NCBI GenBank assembly: GCA_029782025.1
Contig: JAKOVR010000101.1
Location: 1 to 41,673, forward strand
Direction: 5' to 3'
From: Actinomycetes bacterium
GTDB lineage: Bacteria > Actinomycetota > Acidimicrobiia > Acidimicrobiales > Acidimicrobilacustridaceae
DNA: 41,673 bases
Each line of letters begins with the position of its first letter. Position 1 is the stretch's first letter. The notes under the pieces were generated by a model. The model searched no databases. It had not been told where the DNA came from and was given only the letters and a program-made list of their open reading frames with translations. Both the position numbers and the translations under genes were made by a program. Positions 1 to 8,503 of this stretch are shown here, in pieces.

Positions 1-1718
1 TCCCCCACACCCGTCAACCCACACGACCCATCCGACCCCACGCTGTACCCCGACGACACCACCCCACCACCCACCACACACTCCACCACACCCGACACCG
101 ACCCCCGACCCACCACCGAACCACCCACCACCAACGACCCCGCCCCCACCTCGTTCGCCGACACCCCCACGTTGTCCACCACCGACGACCACGACACCCC
201 CACCCCGGCCGCACCCTCCACCCCACCCACACCACCCGACGACGAGTTCCCCGACACCGTCGACAACCCCACCGAACACGGCGACACGTTGGCCGTGCAC
301 CGGATCCCCCCGGGGCCCGACCCCGTCAGCGAGTTCCCCGCCACCGTCGAGCGGGTGACCGTCAACGACCCCGCCGCCCCTGAATGCGACGGCGCCACCG
401 TCACGCCCCCGGCCGGGGAGGCGATGGCCGGTGCCCCGGCAGGACGGGTGCCTGGGCCGGCGTTGTCCGACACCGAGGAATCCGTCAAGGTCAAGGCGCC
501 CATGACGTAGAGCCCCTGTCCGTTCCCGTCGAAAGTCGACCGCGTCGCCGTGACCACGGGGTCGATCCACGACCAGCCGACGCCGAGGCTCGGGGTCCAG
601 TAGTTGCCGGCCACCCCGAGGACCGTGTTGTGGTCGATGTGCGAATCGGTGATGGTGTGGACCGGCGCCGGCCGGGCGGGCGGGGCGGGCGGAACCTGGT
701 CGGTGAAGTAGGTGCCGTAGAAGAAGTGGGCGATGGTGGACCGGGTGATGGTGGAGGCGGTGGCCGCGATCCCCCACGTCATCCAGCCGGCGCCGTCGAG
801 GGTGGCATCGGTCAAGGTGATCCGGTCGGCCGAGAGGCCGATCGTGGAGGAGCAGGTCGCGTCCTTGGTCGTGGCCGTGAACGAGCTACGGACGAGCGCG
901 ATCGACGACGGAGCGACGACCCCGTAGGCGCCCCCGCTCCCGTTCAGGCACGGCACCCGCAACGACGAGTCGGAGATCGAGACATCCGTCCCCCACTTGT
1001 AGGAGGACCCGTTCGTGGGAACCTCCAGCGTCGAGCCCACCACCGTGAACGACGCGGGGTAGCCACCTGACGAGCCCAGGAAGGCGAGGTTGCGCTCGAT
1101 GGTGGAGTCGGTGATGGTCACCGTCCCTCCCCCGTCGATGAACGAGAGCGCCGACGCCTGGTTGTCGGTGATGCTCGAGCGCAGCAACGACACCGAGTAG
1201 CCGGCGATGCCGTGGCGGAAATAGCCACCCGTGTTGCGCTGGGCGCTGTCGACCAGTCGGAGGTCGTCGCCCGTCAGTGCAGTGATCATGGTGGAGGACC
1301 AGAAGCCGTCGAGGGTCAGGTGATCGAGCAGCAGCGGCCCTGGATGGCTTGAGAAGTGGCTGGTGCCGGCGACGATCCCGGCGCACCCCGTGAGCGTGGA
1401 CCCGTTGCCGAGGATGGTGAGCATCCCGGTGGTGTCGGTGTAGCTCAGCGTGGTGCAGGAGGAGAACGTGTAGGTGGCACCCGCGGCCAGCACGATGGTG
1501 TCATCGCCGACGGTCGAGTTGGCGACAGTGAAGGCCTCTCGCAGCGAGGTCAGCCCGTCAGCCCCGTCGACGACGTCGGCCGTCGTGTCGACGGTGATCG
1601 TGGAGGCCGACGCCGGTGACGGCGTGAGCACCACCGATGCGGACGCCGTGAGGAGCGCGATCAGCGCGCCCACCACCGCCGACCGCCCGGTCGGCCGTCC
1701 CGATCGGACCGAACCCAT
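1..1718 (-). CDS. Secreted CSLREA-motif / right-handed beta-helix surface protein, 3' end beyond window
   Basis: The frame is open from an ATG at 1718 to the window edge, so the C-terminus is missing; at least 572 codons are present. The N-terminus has a signal peptide (basic start GSVRSGRPTGR, hydrophobic core, PASAS cleavage region near residue 39), so the product is exported. Residues about 48-75 hold the CSLREA-type motif GLTSLREAFTVANS, followed by irregular beta-helix rungs with repeats such as TITDSTIERN, STVSGNSS and TVTRSTVAGNS, and a late SVGSDGSCGLTG block typical of choice-of-anchor/CSLREA proteins. The family is extracellular and of unknown ligand. No Shine-Dalgarno is seen; TAGCGT lies 6 nt before the ATG, so the mRNA may be leaderless, or it may be read through from the oxidoreductase 22 nt upstream. 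The last 130 codons visible are strikingly G-rich (GTG, GGG, TCG), unlike the start of the gene. Confidence 0.85.
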   Translation of the reverse strand, partial: MGSVRSGRPTGRSAVVGALIALLTASASVVLTPSPASASTITVDTTADVVDGADGLTSLREAFTVANSTVGDDTIVLAAGATYTFSSCTTLSYTDTTGMLTILGNGSTLTGCAGIVAGTSHFSSHPGPLLLDHLTLDGFWSSTMITALTGDDLRLVDSAQRNTGGYFRHGIAGYSVSLLRSSITDNQASALSFIDGGGTVTITDSTIERNLAFLGSSGGYPASFTVVGSTLEVPTNGSSYKWGTDVSISDSSLRVPCLNGSGGAYGVVAPSSIALVRSSFTATTKDATCSSTIGLSADRITLTDATLDGAGWMTWGIAATASTITRSTIAHFFYGTYFTDQVPPAPPARPAPVHTITDSHIDHNTVLGVAGNYWTPSLGVGWSWIDPVVTATRSTFDGNGQGLYVMGALTLTDSSVSDNAGPGTRPAGAPAIASPAGGVTVAPSHSGAAGSLTVTRSTVAGNSLTGSGPGGIRCTANVSPCSVGLSTVSGNSSSGGVGGVEGAAGVGVSWSSVVDNVGVSANEVGAGSLVVGGSVVGRGSVSGVVECVVGGGVVSSGYSVGSDGSCGLTGVG

Positions 1719-1724
1719 GCACCG

Positions 1725-1730
1725 ACGCTA
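1725..1730 (-). promoter_or_regulatory. Possible -10 element for a leaderless CSLREA gene
   Basis: TAGCGT on the minus strand fits the actinobacterial TAnnnT pattern and ends 6 nt before the ATG at 1718, so transcription would begin at or next to the start codon. No -35 was recognised. The same arrangement recurs before the genes starting at 6351, 6445 and 41574. Confidence 0.3.
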
Positions 1731-1740
1731 CCAGCGCCGG

Positions 1741-2502
1741 TCAGGCGACGGCGGCGAGGAGGCGCTCGACCTGACCGAGGTCGAAGGGTCGGCCGGCGCC
1801 GAGGATGAAGTGCTGGACCCCGGCGTCGAGGTACTCGTCGACCTGGTCGATCTCGTCGGGCGACATCATCCCGACCGTGCGTTCGATCTCGGCCGGGTCG
1901 CGGCCCACCTCGGCGCACCACTGGTCGAGGATGGCGTTCTTCCGGGCGTAGCTCTCGGGCGGACCGAAGGCGTTCCAGGCGTCGGCCTGCTCGGCCACCA
2001 TCTTCAGCGTGACCTTCTCACCGGACCCCCCGATGAGGAGGGGCATGGGCCCGACCGGCGGCGGATTGAGCTTGGCGAACCGCGCACGGATGCGGGGAAG
2101 AGCGGTGGCGAGGTCGCGCAGGCGGCCGCCGGCCGTACCGAAGTCGTAGCCGTACTCCTCGTAGTCCTTCTCGAACCACCCCGAACCGATCCCGAGCACC
2201 ATGCGGCCCCCGCTGAGGTGGTCGATGGTGCGGGCCATGTCGGCGAGGAGGTCGGGGTTGCGGTAGCTGTTGCAGGTGACCAGGGCCCCGATGGTGGCGT
2301 TGGTGGTCTCCACCGCCATGGCCGCCAGCATGGTGTAGGCCTCGAAGTGAGGGCCTTCGGGGGCCCCGAACAGCGGGTAGAAGTGGTCCCACACCCAGAG
2401 GCTGTCGACGCCGAGGGCGTCGGCCCCGCGCCAGCCCTCCCGCAGCTCCTGCATCGATGTGTGCTGGGGCCAGAACTGCACGCCGACCTTGGCTCGAGCC
2501 AC
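1741..2502 (-). CDS. LLM class (luciferase-like) F420-dependent oxidoreductase
   Basis: The 253-residue product is a TIM-barrel luciferase-like monooxygenase-fold protein. It begins KVGVQFWPQHTSMQEL, has the barrel segment DSLWVWDHFYPLFG, the conserved VTCNSYRNPDLLADMARTID strand-helix and the SGGRMVLGIGSGWFEKDYEEYG loop that binds the flavin or F420 phosphate in this family, and ends with LGAGRPFDLGQVERL. The family catalyses hydride transfers with F420 or FMN in the cytoplasm; the substrate cannot be told. I place the start at the GTG at 2502, because GAGGAGGAAGC directly precedes it as a strong ribosome binding site; an in-frame TTG at 2526 would put that site inside the gene. The protein is at the short end for the family. 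The CSLREA gene follows 22 nt downstream on the same strand. Confidence 0.88.
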   Translation of the reverse strand: MARAKVGVQFWPQHTSMQELREGWRGADALGVDSLWVWDHFYPLFGAPEGPHFEAYTMLAAMAVETTNATIGALVTCNSYRNPDLLADMARTIDHLSGGRMVLGIGSGWFEKDYEEYGYDFGTAGGRLRDLATALPRIRARFAKLNPPPVGPMPLLIGGSGEKVTLKMVAEQADAWNAFGPPESYARKNAILDQWCAEVGRDPAEIERTVGMMSPDEIDQVDEYLDAGVQHFILGAGRPFDLGQVERLLAAVA

Positions 2503-2578
2503 GCTTCCTCCTCGGGGATCCGACAACGAGGCGGAGGCTACCGGGCGTCGGCCGGAACCCGACCCGACGCGCCCGCGC

Positions 2579-5215
2579 TCAGGCGCCGGCCATGTCGGCC
2601 AGCAGCCGCACGGTGGTGGCGTTGCCCACGCCGGCGAACCGGTCCGGCACGCAGCTGAGGATGATCACCTGGCAGTCGCGACCGGCGCTGGCGATGGCCG
2701 CGCCCATCCCGGCCAGCCGTTCCGGGTCGGTCCAGCCGAGGGTGTCGTCGAAGATCACCGGGGCGCCGCCGTCGGTGCTCACGATGGCGGCACCGGCGAG
2801 GCGCGACAGGACGGCGAGCTGCTCGCGGGCGCCGACGCTCAGCTGCCGCACGTCGAGGGTGACCCCGTCGAGCGTGCGGCGCACGACCCGCAGCTCGTGA
2901 TCGAGCTCCACCTCGAAGGTGGGGCCGTAGACGATGCGACCGAACCGCTCGAGCCGGGCCCGGAACGGCGCCACATAGCGCTGGCGGGCGGCCTCGCGCC
3001 GGGCCGCGAACGACCGGTGGAGGAGGTCGGCGGCCGCGGCGCGGCGGCGGTCGCGCTCGAGGGCCAGCTGCGCGTGCTCCAGCGACGACGACGCGTCGCT
3101 CCGCTTCTGGTGGAGGCTGTCGTCGCCCTTGGCCTGGAGGTAGGCGAGGTGGTGCGAGCGTTCCTGCTCGAGCTCGAGCCGGTCACCGGTGAGCCGGTCG
3201 ACCTTGGCCCGGGCGTTGGCCAGGCGGACCTCGACGCTCTCGGGATCGTGCGCCGCCAGCTCGGCCGCCGCCGCGTCGTAGCGGGCGGCGGCCTCGGCGA
3301 CCGCCGCGCCGGCTTCGGCGAGCTCGGCATCGAGCACCTCGTCCGAGGTCGCCGCCCGGGCCGCGGCCAGGGCGGCCTCGGCCGCGGCGACGGCGTTCGC
3401 CGCCGTCTCCCGCAGCACCTGGTGCCGGGTGGTCTCGGCCAGGTGGTGCTGGGCCATCTGCCGGAGCGCCTCAGCGGCCCGCTCGGCGCGGCTCAGCTCC
3501 GTGCGGGCGGCCTCGACGGCGGCGCCGGCCTCGCGGGCGGCGACGTCGGCGTCGTCGTGGGACGGCAGGGCCGCGCCGCCTCGTCGCGCCTCGGCCGCGG
3601 CGATGCGCTCGGCCAACGTTTCGATGCGGCTCCCCATCTCCTCGACGGTGAGATCGCGCAGGTCCTGCCGGCGCCGGGCCACCAGGTCGTCGCGGGACCG
3701 GCAGGCATCCTCGTAGGCCCTGAGCAGCGAGCGGGCGTCGCGCCCGTCGGTGGCCCCGATGGCAGCGCAGCGACGCGCCAGCTCGGCCTCGGCCGCGGCG
3801 AGCTGCGCCGCGCCATCGCGCACGCCCGGGCCGGGGACGACCTCGATGCGGGCCACGCCCGGGAGGTCGACCACGACGGCGTCGGTGACCGCCCGCGTGG
3901 ACGCCGCGCCGGCAGCGACGGTGAAGCCGGCGCCGCCCTCGGTGCCGGCCACGGGCGCCACGGCCTCGATGGTGATCGTGCCGGCGCCCGCCTCCAGCAC
4001 GGCCCGGGCCGAGGCCACCGCCATCACCGCGTCCTCGATGGCGTCGACCTCGGCGGCCTCGATCGGGTGCTCGAGCACGCCGGCCAGCTCGGCCAGAGTG
4101 TGGCTCACCTCCTGCACCCGCTCGTACCGCTCGCTCAGGAGCGCGTGGTCGAGCACCCAACGGGCCGCCTCGCGCGTGTCTTCCGCCGCGGCGGCCACGA
4201 CCTCGGCGGCGTCGAGAGCGGATCGGGCCGCGGCCACAGCTGCTTCCGCTTCGGCCGATCGCCGAGCGTGCTCCTCGCCGTCGCCGGCGACGGCGAGATC
4301 CGACGTTGCCAACGACTCGAGCCGGGCCAGCGCGGCGTCGAGATCGGCGACGAGGGCCCGGCGCTGACGGACGGCGCCCTCGGCCCGCTCGTGGCGCACC
4401 GCGGCCCGCTCCCGGGCCACGTCGAGATCTCTCACCGCCCGGACGGTGACCTCCAGCTCCCGCCACGCCGCGTCGAGCTCGTCGCGCTGCTGGACGGCGG
4501 CGGTCACGTCGCGATCGATGCGGTCGAGCTGGTTGTCGATGGCGGCGACCCGTTCGATGCGGGTGCTGAGCTCGGCCAGCTCGGCGTCGAGCCGGGCCAG
4601 CTCGGCTTCGTGTTCCGCCGCCGCCGCCTCGAGGTGCTTGCGCTCGGCCCGGGCCTGGCCCGTGGGCGTGAAGTACTTGGACCACTCGGCCGCGATCCGT
4701 TCCCACAGATCGCCCTCCTCGCCATCGGCCGTGCCACCGGCGACCGCGTCCAACGCCTTGAGGACCGACCGCGTGGCCAGCGCACCGGGGCCGGCCTCCC
4801 GCCCCTGCTCGAGCCGCAACGCCTCCCACAAGGCGAGATCGGCCGTCTCGGCGATCATCGCCTGCACCCGCTCGTGGGCCTCCCGCCCGGTGAGCTGCTC
4901 GCGGCGGGGCTCCTGGATGTCGAGCCACGTGCCCTTGCCCTTGAACCACCGCTTGCGCAGGGTGAACCGGTAGGGACCGGTGCTGAGGTCGACCTCGACC
5001 TCGGTGCCCTCGTCGCGCCCGACCGGGCGCACGGCCCGCACCCGCTCCTTGGTGGAGCTGTCGAGCTCCTCGAGCACCAGTGCCATGGCCTCGGCCATGC
5101 TCGACTTGCCGATCTCGTTGGGCCCCTCGATCACCGTGACGCCGGTGGTGGCGAAGGTGACCTCGCGCTCGACGATCCCGCGGTAGTGGGCGAGCCGGAG
5201 GCGATGGATCCTCAC
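2579..5215 (-). CDS. SbcC/YhaN-like SMC-type ATPase subunit of a DNA repair nuclease
   Basis: The 878-residue protein has the RecF/SMC head split by long coiled coils. The N-terminus MRIHRLRLAHYRG leads to the Walker A loop GPNEIGKSS near residue 31. The middle, about 180-740, is an Ala/Glu/Arg-rich coiled coil broken by a globular insert near 360-470. The C-terminal head has the signature LSVGAREQLAVLSRL and the Walker B VIFDDTLGW. In this family the ATPase clamps DNA and gates the partner phosphoesterase. No CxxC zinc hook is visible between the coils and the length is below classical SbcC, so it resembles Bacillus YhaN more than SbcC. The GTG start at 5215 overlaps the stop of the nuclease gene (GTGA), implying translational coupling and a 1:1 complex. 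Family identity is firm; assignment to one subfamily is less so. Confidence 0.85.
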   Translation of the reverse strand: MRIHRLRLAHYRGIVEREVTFATTGVTVIEGPNEIGKSSMAEAMALVLEELDSSTKERVRAVRPVGRDEGTEVEVDLSTGPYRFTLRKRWFKGKGTWLDIQEPRREQLTGREAHERVQAMIAETADLALWEALRLEQGREAGPGALATRSVLKALDAVAGGTADGEEGDLWERIAAEWSKYFTPTGQARAERKHLEAAAAEHEAELARLDAELAELSTRIERVAAIDNQLDRIDRDVTAAVQQRDELDAAWRELEVTVRAVRDLDVARERAAVRHERAEGAVRQRRALVADLDAALARLESLATSDLAVAGDGEEHARRSAEAEAAVAAARSALDAAEVVAAAAEDTREAARWVLDHALLSERYERVQEVSHTLAELAGVLEHPIEAAEVDAIEDAVMAVASARAVLEAGAGTITIEAVAPVAGTEGGAGFTVAAGAASTRAVTDAVVVDLPGVARIEVVPGPGVRDGAAQLAAAEAELARRCAAIGATDGRDARSLLRAYEDACRSRDDLVARRRQDLRDLTVEEMGSRIETLAERIAAAEARRGGAALPSHDDADVAAREAGAAVEAARTELSRAERAAEALRQMAQHHLAETTRHQVLRETAANAVAAAEAALAAARAATSDEVLDAELAEAGAAVAEAAARYDAAAAELAAHDPESVEVRLANARAKVDRLTGDRLELEQERSHHLAYLQAKGDDSLHQKRSDASSSLEHAQLALERDRRRAAAADLLHRSFAARREAARQRYVAPFRARLERFGRIVYGPTFEVELDHELRVVRRTLDGVTLDVRQLSVGAREQLAVLSRLAGAAIVSTDGGAPVIFDDTLGWTDPERLAGMGAAIASAGRDCQVIILSCVPDRFAGVGNATTVRLLADMAGA

Positions 5216-6351
5216 CCGGCACCGCCGGTGAGCCGGAAGAGCAGGGCGAGCGCGTCGGCCGCGACCTGGGCCTCGGCCCCGGGGGCGGTGAGCTGGGACC
5301 GCAGGTCCTCGACCGCCTCGGCGGCAAAGCCGGTGAGCTCGAGGTCGCTGAAGTCGGCATCGTCGGGCACCACGGCGAGGTCGGAGTGGCGCTCGCTCTG
5401 CTCGATGGCGGCGAACAGCTCGGTGTTGAAGGCGAGCAAGTCGGTGAGGGCGGCGTGGGCCCGCAACGGGAGTGTGCCGATGAGGGACAGCCGGACGATC
5501 GTGCGGTCCTTGGCCGGGAGGGCGGCGAACCAGCGGGCCACCGTGTCGACGTCTTCGATGCCGTCGAGGTGGAACTTCTCACGGGCGAAGCGCCAGGTGC
5601 CCACGGCGTGGCTGGTGACCCGGCACGACGCCGCATCGACCTCGACGACCAGCGCGTTGCCCGGGTCGACCTCGTCGAAATCGGTGGGCTCGGGCGCCCC
5701 CGAGTACCACACCCGGCCGGTGGCGCCGGCGGCGGTGGTCGAGTGCCGGTCGCCGAGGGCGACGAAGTGCACCGCCCCCGCTTCGATGAGCCGGTCGAGG
5801 TCGGCCTGGCGGATGATGGCGGGATTGTCGATGTCGGGCGCGACCGAATCGATGGCGCCGTGCCCGACGGCGATGCGCACGTCGCCCGCCGGCGGCGGAC
5901 CGCCGGCGCCGACGACGGCATCGGTGACCAGATCCGAGAGCGGGCGCTTGCTCGACCACGGCGCCGCCACCAGCTCGACGCCGGGCAGGATCTCGTGGAC
6001 GCCGGGGCCCTCGAGCACGACGACGTTGGCCGGGCGGTGCTGGCAGAAGGTGGTGGACCGGTAGACCGAGCCGGCATCGAGCGGATCGTGGTTGCCGGGG
6101 AGCAGGTAGAAGGGCACCCCGGCGCCCCCCATGGCCTCGAGGGCGCGCACCACCACCTGGCGGTTCACGAAGTTGTGCTCGAAGACGTCGCCGCACACCA
6201 CGACGAAGGCGCAGCCCTCACGGACGGCCAGCGCCCCCATGGTGGCGATGCTGTCGATCCGGGCCTGGGTGAACCGGGCCTGGGCCTCCGGGGAGAGGAA
6301 TCGGCGGGTCATCCCGAGCTGCCAGTCGGCGGTGTGCAGGAACCTGATCAC
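5212..6351 (-). CDS. SbcD/YhaO-like metallophosphoesterase (DNA double-strand-break repair nuclease)
   Basis: The 379-residue protein is a calcineurin-like phosphoesterase of the Mre11/SbcD/YhaO group. Metal-binding motifs appear in order: FLHTADWQLG (H6, D9), CGDVFEHN near residue 54, LLPGNHDP near 85, GHGAID and the GDRHS motif near 200. The C-terminal third is the capping region that in this family contacts the SMC-like ATPase encoded next. The expected activity is Mn-dependent end processing of DNA. The start is the GTG at 6351; no Shine-Dalgarno precedes it but TACTGT lies 7 nt upstream, so a leaderless message is plausible. The gene is divergent from the LigD-type polymerase, with 93 nt between them, which places end resection and end joining side by side. 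Confidence 0.9.
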   Translation of the reverse strand: MIRFLHTADWQLGMTRRFLSPEAQARFTQARIDSIATMGALAVREGCAFVVVCGDVFEHNFVNRQVVVRALEAMGGAGVPFYLLPGNHDPLDAGSVYRSTTFCQHRPANVVVLEGPGVHEILPGVELVAAPWSSKRPLSDLVTDAVVGAGGPPPAGDVRIAVGHGAIDSVAPDIDNPAIIRQADLDRLIEAGAVHFVALGDRHSTTAAGATGRVWYSGAPEPTDFDEVDPGNALVVEVDAASCRVTSHAVGTWRFAREKFHLDGIEDVDTVARWFAALPAKDRTIVRLSLIGTLPLRAHAALTDLLAFNTELFAAIEQSERHSDLAVVPDDADFSDLELTGFAAEAVEDLRSQLTAPGAEAQVAADALALLFRLTGGAG

Positions 6352-6358
6352 GATTTCG

Positions 6359-6364
6359 ACAGTA
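6359..6364 (-). promoter_or_regulatory. Possible -10 element for the nuclease operon
   Basis: Minus-strand TACTGT (TAnnnT pattern) stands 7 nt before the GTG at 6351, which lacks a ribosome binding site. This would give a leaderless mRNA. It faces a similar element for the divergent polymerase gene. Confidence 0.3.
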
Positions 6365-6432
6365 CCGAGGGGGTGTGACAACAACGCGGGATGCTCCCGG
6401 CCCCGAGGCCCCGAGGCCCCCGAGGCCCCCGA

Positions 6433-6438
6433 TACGAT
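6433..6438 (+). promoter_or_regulatory. Possible -10 element for the LigD-type polymerase gene
   Basis: TACGAT ends 6 nt before the GTG at 6445. With no Shine-Dalgarno in sight, this suggests a leaderless transcript and supports 6445 over the upstream ATG at 6391 as the start. Confidence 0.35.
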
Positions 6439-6444
6439 CCCGCG

Positions 6445-7425
6445 GTGCCGCCAGGGGACGCTCCGCACCGGGCCACGGCCGACGAGCTCGCCGCGCTCGA
6501 CGCCCTCACCGGCGACGGCTCGTGGGACCTCGACGGGCGGGCCATCGCCCTGCGCCACCTCGACAAGGTGCTGTTCCCGGCCACGGCGTCGACCAAGGCC
6601 GTGACCAAGCGCGACCTGGTGCGCTACTACGCCACCGCCGGTGCCGCCGCCGTGCCCTTCCTCCGCGACCGGCCGGTCAACGTGCAGCGCTTCCCCAACG
6701 GCGTGACCGCCGCCGGCTTCTGGCAGAAGCAGCTCCCCGGCCACGCGCCCCCGTGGGTGCGGCGCTGGACCAACCCCGGCGCCAAGCCCGGCGACAGCGA
6801 GGTCTACGCCGTCGTCGACGACACCCCGACCCTCGTGTGGCTGGGCACCCAGGGCGTGCTCGAGCTCAACGGCTGGACGTCGACCGCGGCCGCGCCCGAC
6901 GCCCCGACGTGGGCCCTGATCGACATCGATCCCGGCCCCGAGACGGCGTGGGCCGAGGTCCTCCTCCTGGCCCAGCTCTTCCGGCGGGCGCTCGACCAGC
7001 TCGACGTGCGGGCCGCGGCCAAGACCACGGGCCAGCGCGGGTTGCAGGTGTGGGTGCCCGTGGCCGACGGGACGAGCTTCGACCACACCCGGGCCTGGGT
7101 CGAGCGCCTGTCCCGCCTCGTGGCCGCGGTGGTGCCCGACCTCGTGAGCTGGCGCTGGCACGTCGACCAGCGCCGTGGCCGGGCCCGGCTCGACTACACC
7201 CAGAACGCCCGGAACCGCACGTTGGTGACGCCGTGGTCCCCCCGCCCGCGCCCCGGGGCGCCCGTCTCGGTGCCCGTCCCGTGGGACCTCGTCGACGCCG
7301 CGGCCGAGGCCGGCGGCGCCCCACTGCAGTTCACGGTGGCCGACCTGCTGGCCGGCGGCGCACCGGCCGTCGACCCGCTGACCCCGCTCATCGGCCTCCA
7401 GCAGACCCTCCCCGACCTCGGTTGA
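6445..7425 (+). CDS. Stand-alone LigD-type polymerase/primase (NHEJ Pol domain)
   Basis: The 326-residue product matches the archaeo-eukaryotic primase-like Pol domain of bacterial LigD. It has the lead-in HLDKVLFPA and KRDLVRYY, the segment FLRDRPVNVQRFPNG, the metal-binding acidic pair in ALIDIDPGPE and the region KTTGQRGLQVWVPV. In this family the enzyme fills gaps and adds ribo- or deoxynucleotides at broken ends held by Ku. No ligase or 3'-phosphoesterase domain is attached; the ligase is a separate gene 1.2 kb downstream on the other strand. I chose the GTG at 6445 because the 18 extra codons from the ATG at 6391 encode only a Pro/Arg/Gly low-complexity stretch, derived from a CCCGAGG-type repeat, and because a -10-like box abuts the GTG. 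It is convergent with ku across a perfect hairpin. Confidence 0.88.
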   Translation: MPPGDAPHRATADELAALDALTGDGSWDLDGRAIALRHLDKVLFPATASTKAVTKRDLVRYYATAGAAAVPFLRDRPVNVQRFPNGVTAAGFWQKQLPGHAPPWVRRWTNPGAKPGDSEVYAVVDDTPTLVWLGTQGVLELNGWTSTAAAPDAPTWALIDIDPGPETAWAEVLLLAQLFRRALDQLDVRAAAKTTGQRGLQVWVPVADGTSFDHTRAWVERLSRLVAAVVPDLVSWRWHVDQRRGRARLDYTQNARNRTLVTPWSPRPRPGAPVSVPVPWDLVDAAAEAGGAPLQFTVADLLAGGAPAVDPLTPLIGLQQTLPDLG

Positions 7426-7446
7426 GCCCCCGCCCCGGCGGGACCC

Positions 7447-7493
7447 CCGTGGGTGCGCAATGTCACGGTCGCCGATGCATTGCGCACCCACGG
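7447..7493. terminator. Perfect 16-bp hairpin between convergent genes (bidirectional terminator)
   Basis: Arms 7447-7462 (CCGTGGGTGCGCAATG) and 7478-7493 are perfect reverse complements around a 15-nt loop. It lies in the 88-nt gap between the ends of the LigD-type polymerase and Ku genes. There is no U-tract. The arm shares CC(G/T)TGGGTGCG with hairpins at 39852-39900 and 41624-41671. Confidence 0.6.
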
Positions 7494-7513
7494 AGACCCG
7501 GGGGTGGGTGCGG

Positions 7514-8503
7514 TCAGGAGAGGGCGGCGATGAGCTCGTCGCGGGTCATCTTGGAGCGGCCGCCGATCGACCGGGCCCGGGCCAGGTCGCGCAGCTCCCC
7601 GAGGGTGAGGCCGTCGAGATCGCCCCCGCCCGCGCCGGCCCCGCCGGCGGCCGGCACCGTGATGCGGGCGGTGATCCGCGGTCGCTCGCCTCCGGCGGCG
7701 GCGATGCGCAGGTCCGTCTCCTCGTCGCCGCCCTTGAGGGCCCGGATGGACGCTTCGAGCGCCGCGAACACGTCGACGCCGGCGGCGCCGAGCGGGGCCG
7801 CCTCGCCCAACTCGGGGACGCGGCCGGTGGCCTTGGCGTCGATGAGCTCGAGGAGCCGCGACCGGTACTCGTCGCGGAAGCGGTCGGCCTCCCAGGGCGC
7901 CCGCATGGCCTCGAGCAGGGCGCGGGCCATGGCGAGCTCGCGCTCCTCCACGTCGGCGACGCCCGGCACGTACCCGGCGATCGACGCCGGCCGCACCTCG
8001 TCCTCGTAGAAGAGGGTGTGCAGCATGAGGCCGCCCTCGGCCGACCGGATCACGGCGACGTGCTCCTTGCCCCGCATCACGAAGCTCCCGATCCCGACCA
8101 GGCCCTCCGCCTCGAGGGTGCGGCGCAGCAGCTCCATCGGGTGCTCGGCGTCGACCTTGGGGGCCGGGCCGAGCCAGTAGGACTTCTCGAAGTAGACGGG
8201 ATCGATCTCGTCGATCGAGCAGAACTGGGTGATCTCGAGCAGCTTGCTCTTCTCCGAGGCCACCGACGCCAGGTCCTCGTCGGTGACGAAGACGACCTCG
8301 CCGTCTTCGCGGGTGTAGCCCCGGGCGGTGGTGTCGACCGGCTCGCCGGTCTCGGCCGAGACCTTCCGGGTCTTGATCCGCTCGGTCGTCCCCTCCTTGT
8401 AGAGGTGGAAGGAGACGTCCTTGGTCTCCACCGCGCTGTAGAGGCGGACGGGAATGTGCACCAGTCCGAACCGCACATGTCCCGACCAGATCGACGTCGC
8501 CAT
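7514..8503 (-). CDS. ku: Ku DNA end-binding protein with C-terminal SAP-like domain
   Basis: The 329-residue protein is bacterial Ku, the homodimeric ring that loads on double-strand ends and recruits LigD-type enzymes. The start ATSIWSGHVRFGLVHIPVRLYSA and the region SFHLYKEGTTERIK are highly typical. The core bridge/barrel extends to about residue 260 (ELAMARALLEAM, DRFRDEYRSRLLELI). The tail, residues about 296-329, reads LDGLTLGELRDLARAR followed by SKMTRDELIAAL, a SAP/Rho-N-like helix-extension-helix that probably adds DNA contacts and replaces the Lys-rich tail found in mycobacterial Ku. The ATG at 8503 is preceded by AAGGGG at a good distance. The gene lies 121 nt downstream of the NHEJ ligase on the same strand and may share its transcript. 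Confidence 0.95.
   Translation of the reverse strand: MATSIWSGHVRFGLVHIPVRLYSAVETKDVSFHLYKEGTTERIKTRKVSAETGEPVDTTARGYTREDGEVVFVTDEDLASVASEKSKLLEITQFCSIDEIDPVYFEKSYWLGPAPKVDAEHPMELLRRTLEAEGLVGIGSFVMRGKEHVAVIRSAEGGLMLHTLFYEDEVRPASIAGYVPGVADVEERELAMARALLEAMRAPWEADRFRDEYRSRLLELIDAKATGRVPELGEAAPLGAAGVDVFAALEASIRALKGGDEETDLRIAAAGGERPRITARITVPAAGGAGAGGGDLDGLTLGELRDLARARSIGGRSKMTRDELIAALS

Noticed and set aside
172..510. 112-codon Pro/Thr/Asp-rich frame on the plus strand
   Set aside because: The minus-strand frame here continues the CSLREA protein without a stop and shows its repeat motifs (STVSGNSS), so the plus frame is a shadow.
1474..2658. 394-codon frame on the plus strand
   Set aside because: Overlaps the oppositely coded oxidoreductase and the CSLREA signal peptide; no recognisable domain.
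2459..6064. 1201-codon open frame on the plus strand
   Set aside because: It is the antisense shadow of the SbcC/SbcD-like genes, whose motifs (GPNEIGKSS, GNHDP) are on the minus strand; the translation is low-complexity Gly/Arg/Leu.
3471..6077. 868-codon open frame on the minus strand
   Set aside because: Frame-shifted shadow of the same two genes, Arg/Pro/Ser-rich with no motif, and it crosses their true boundary.
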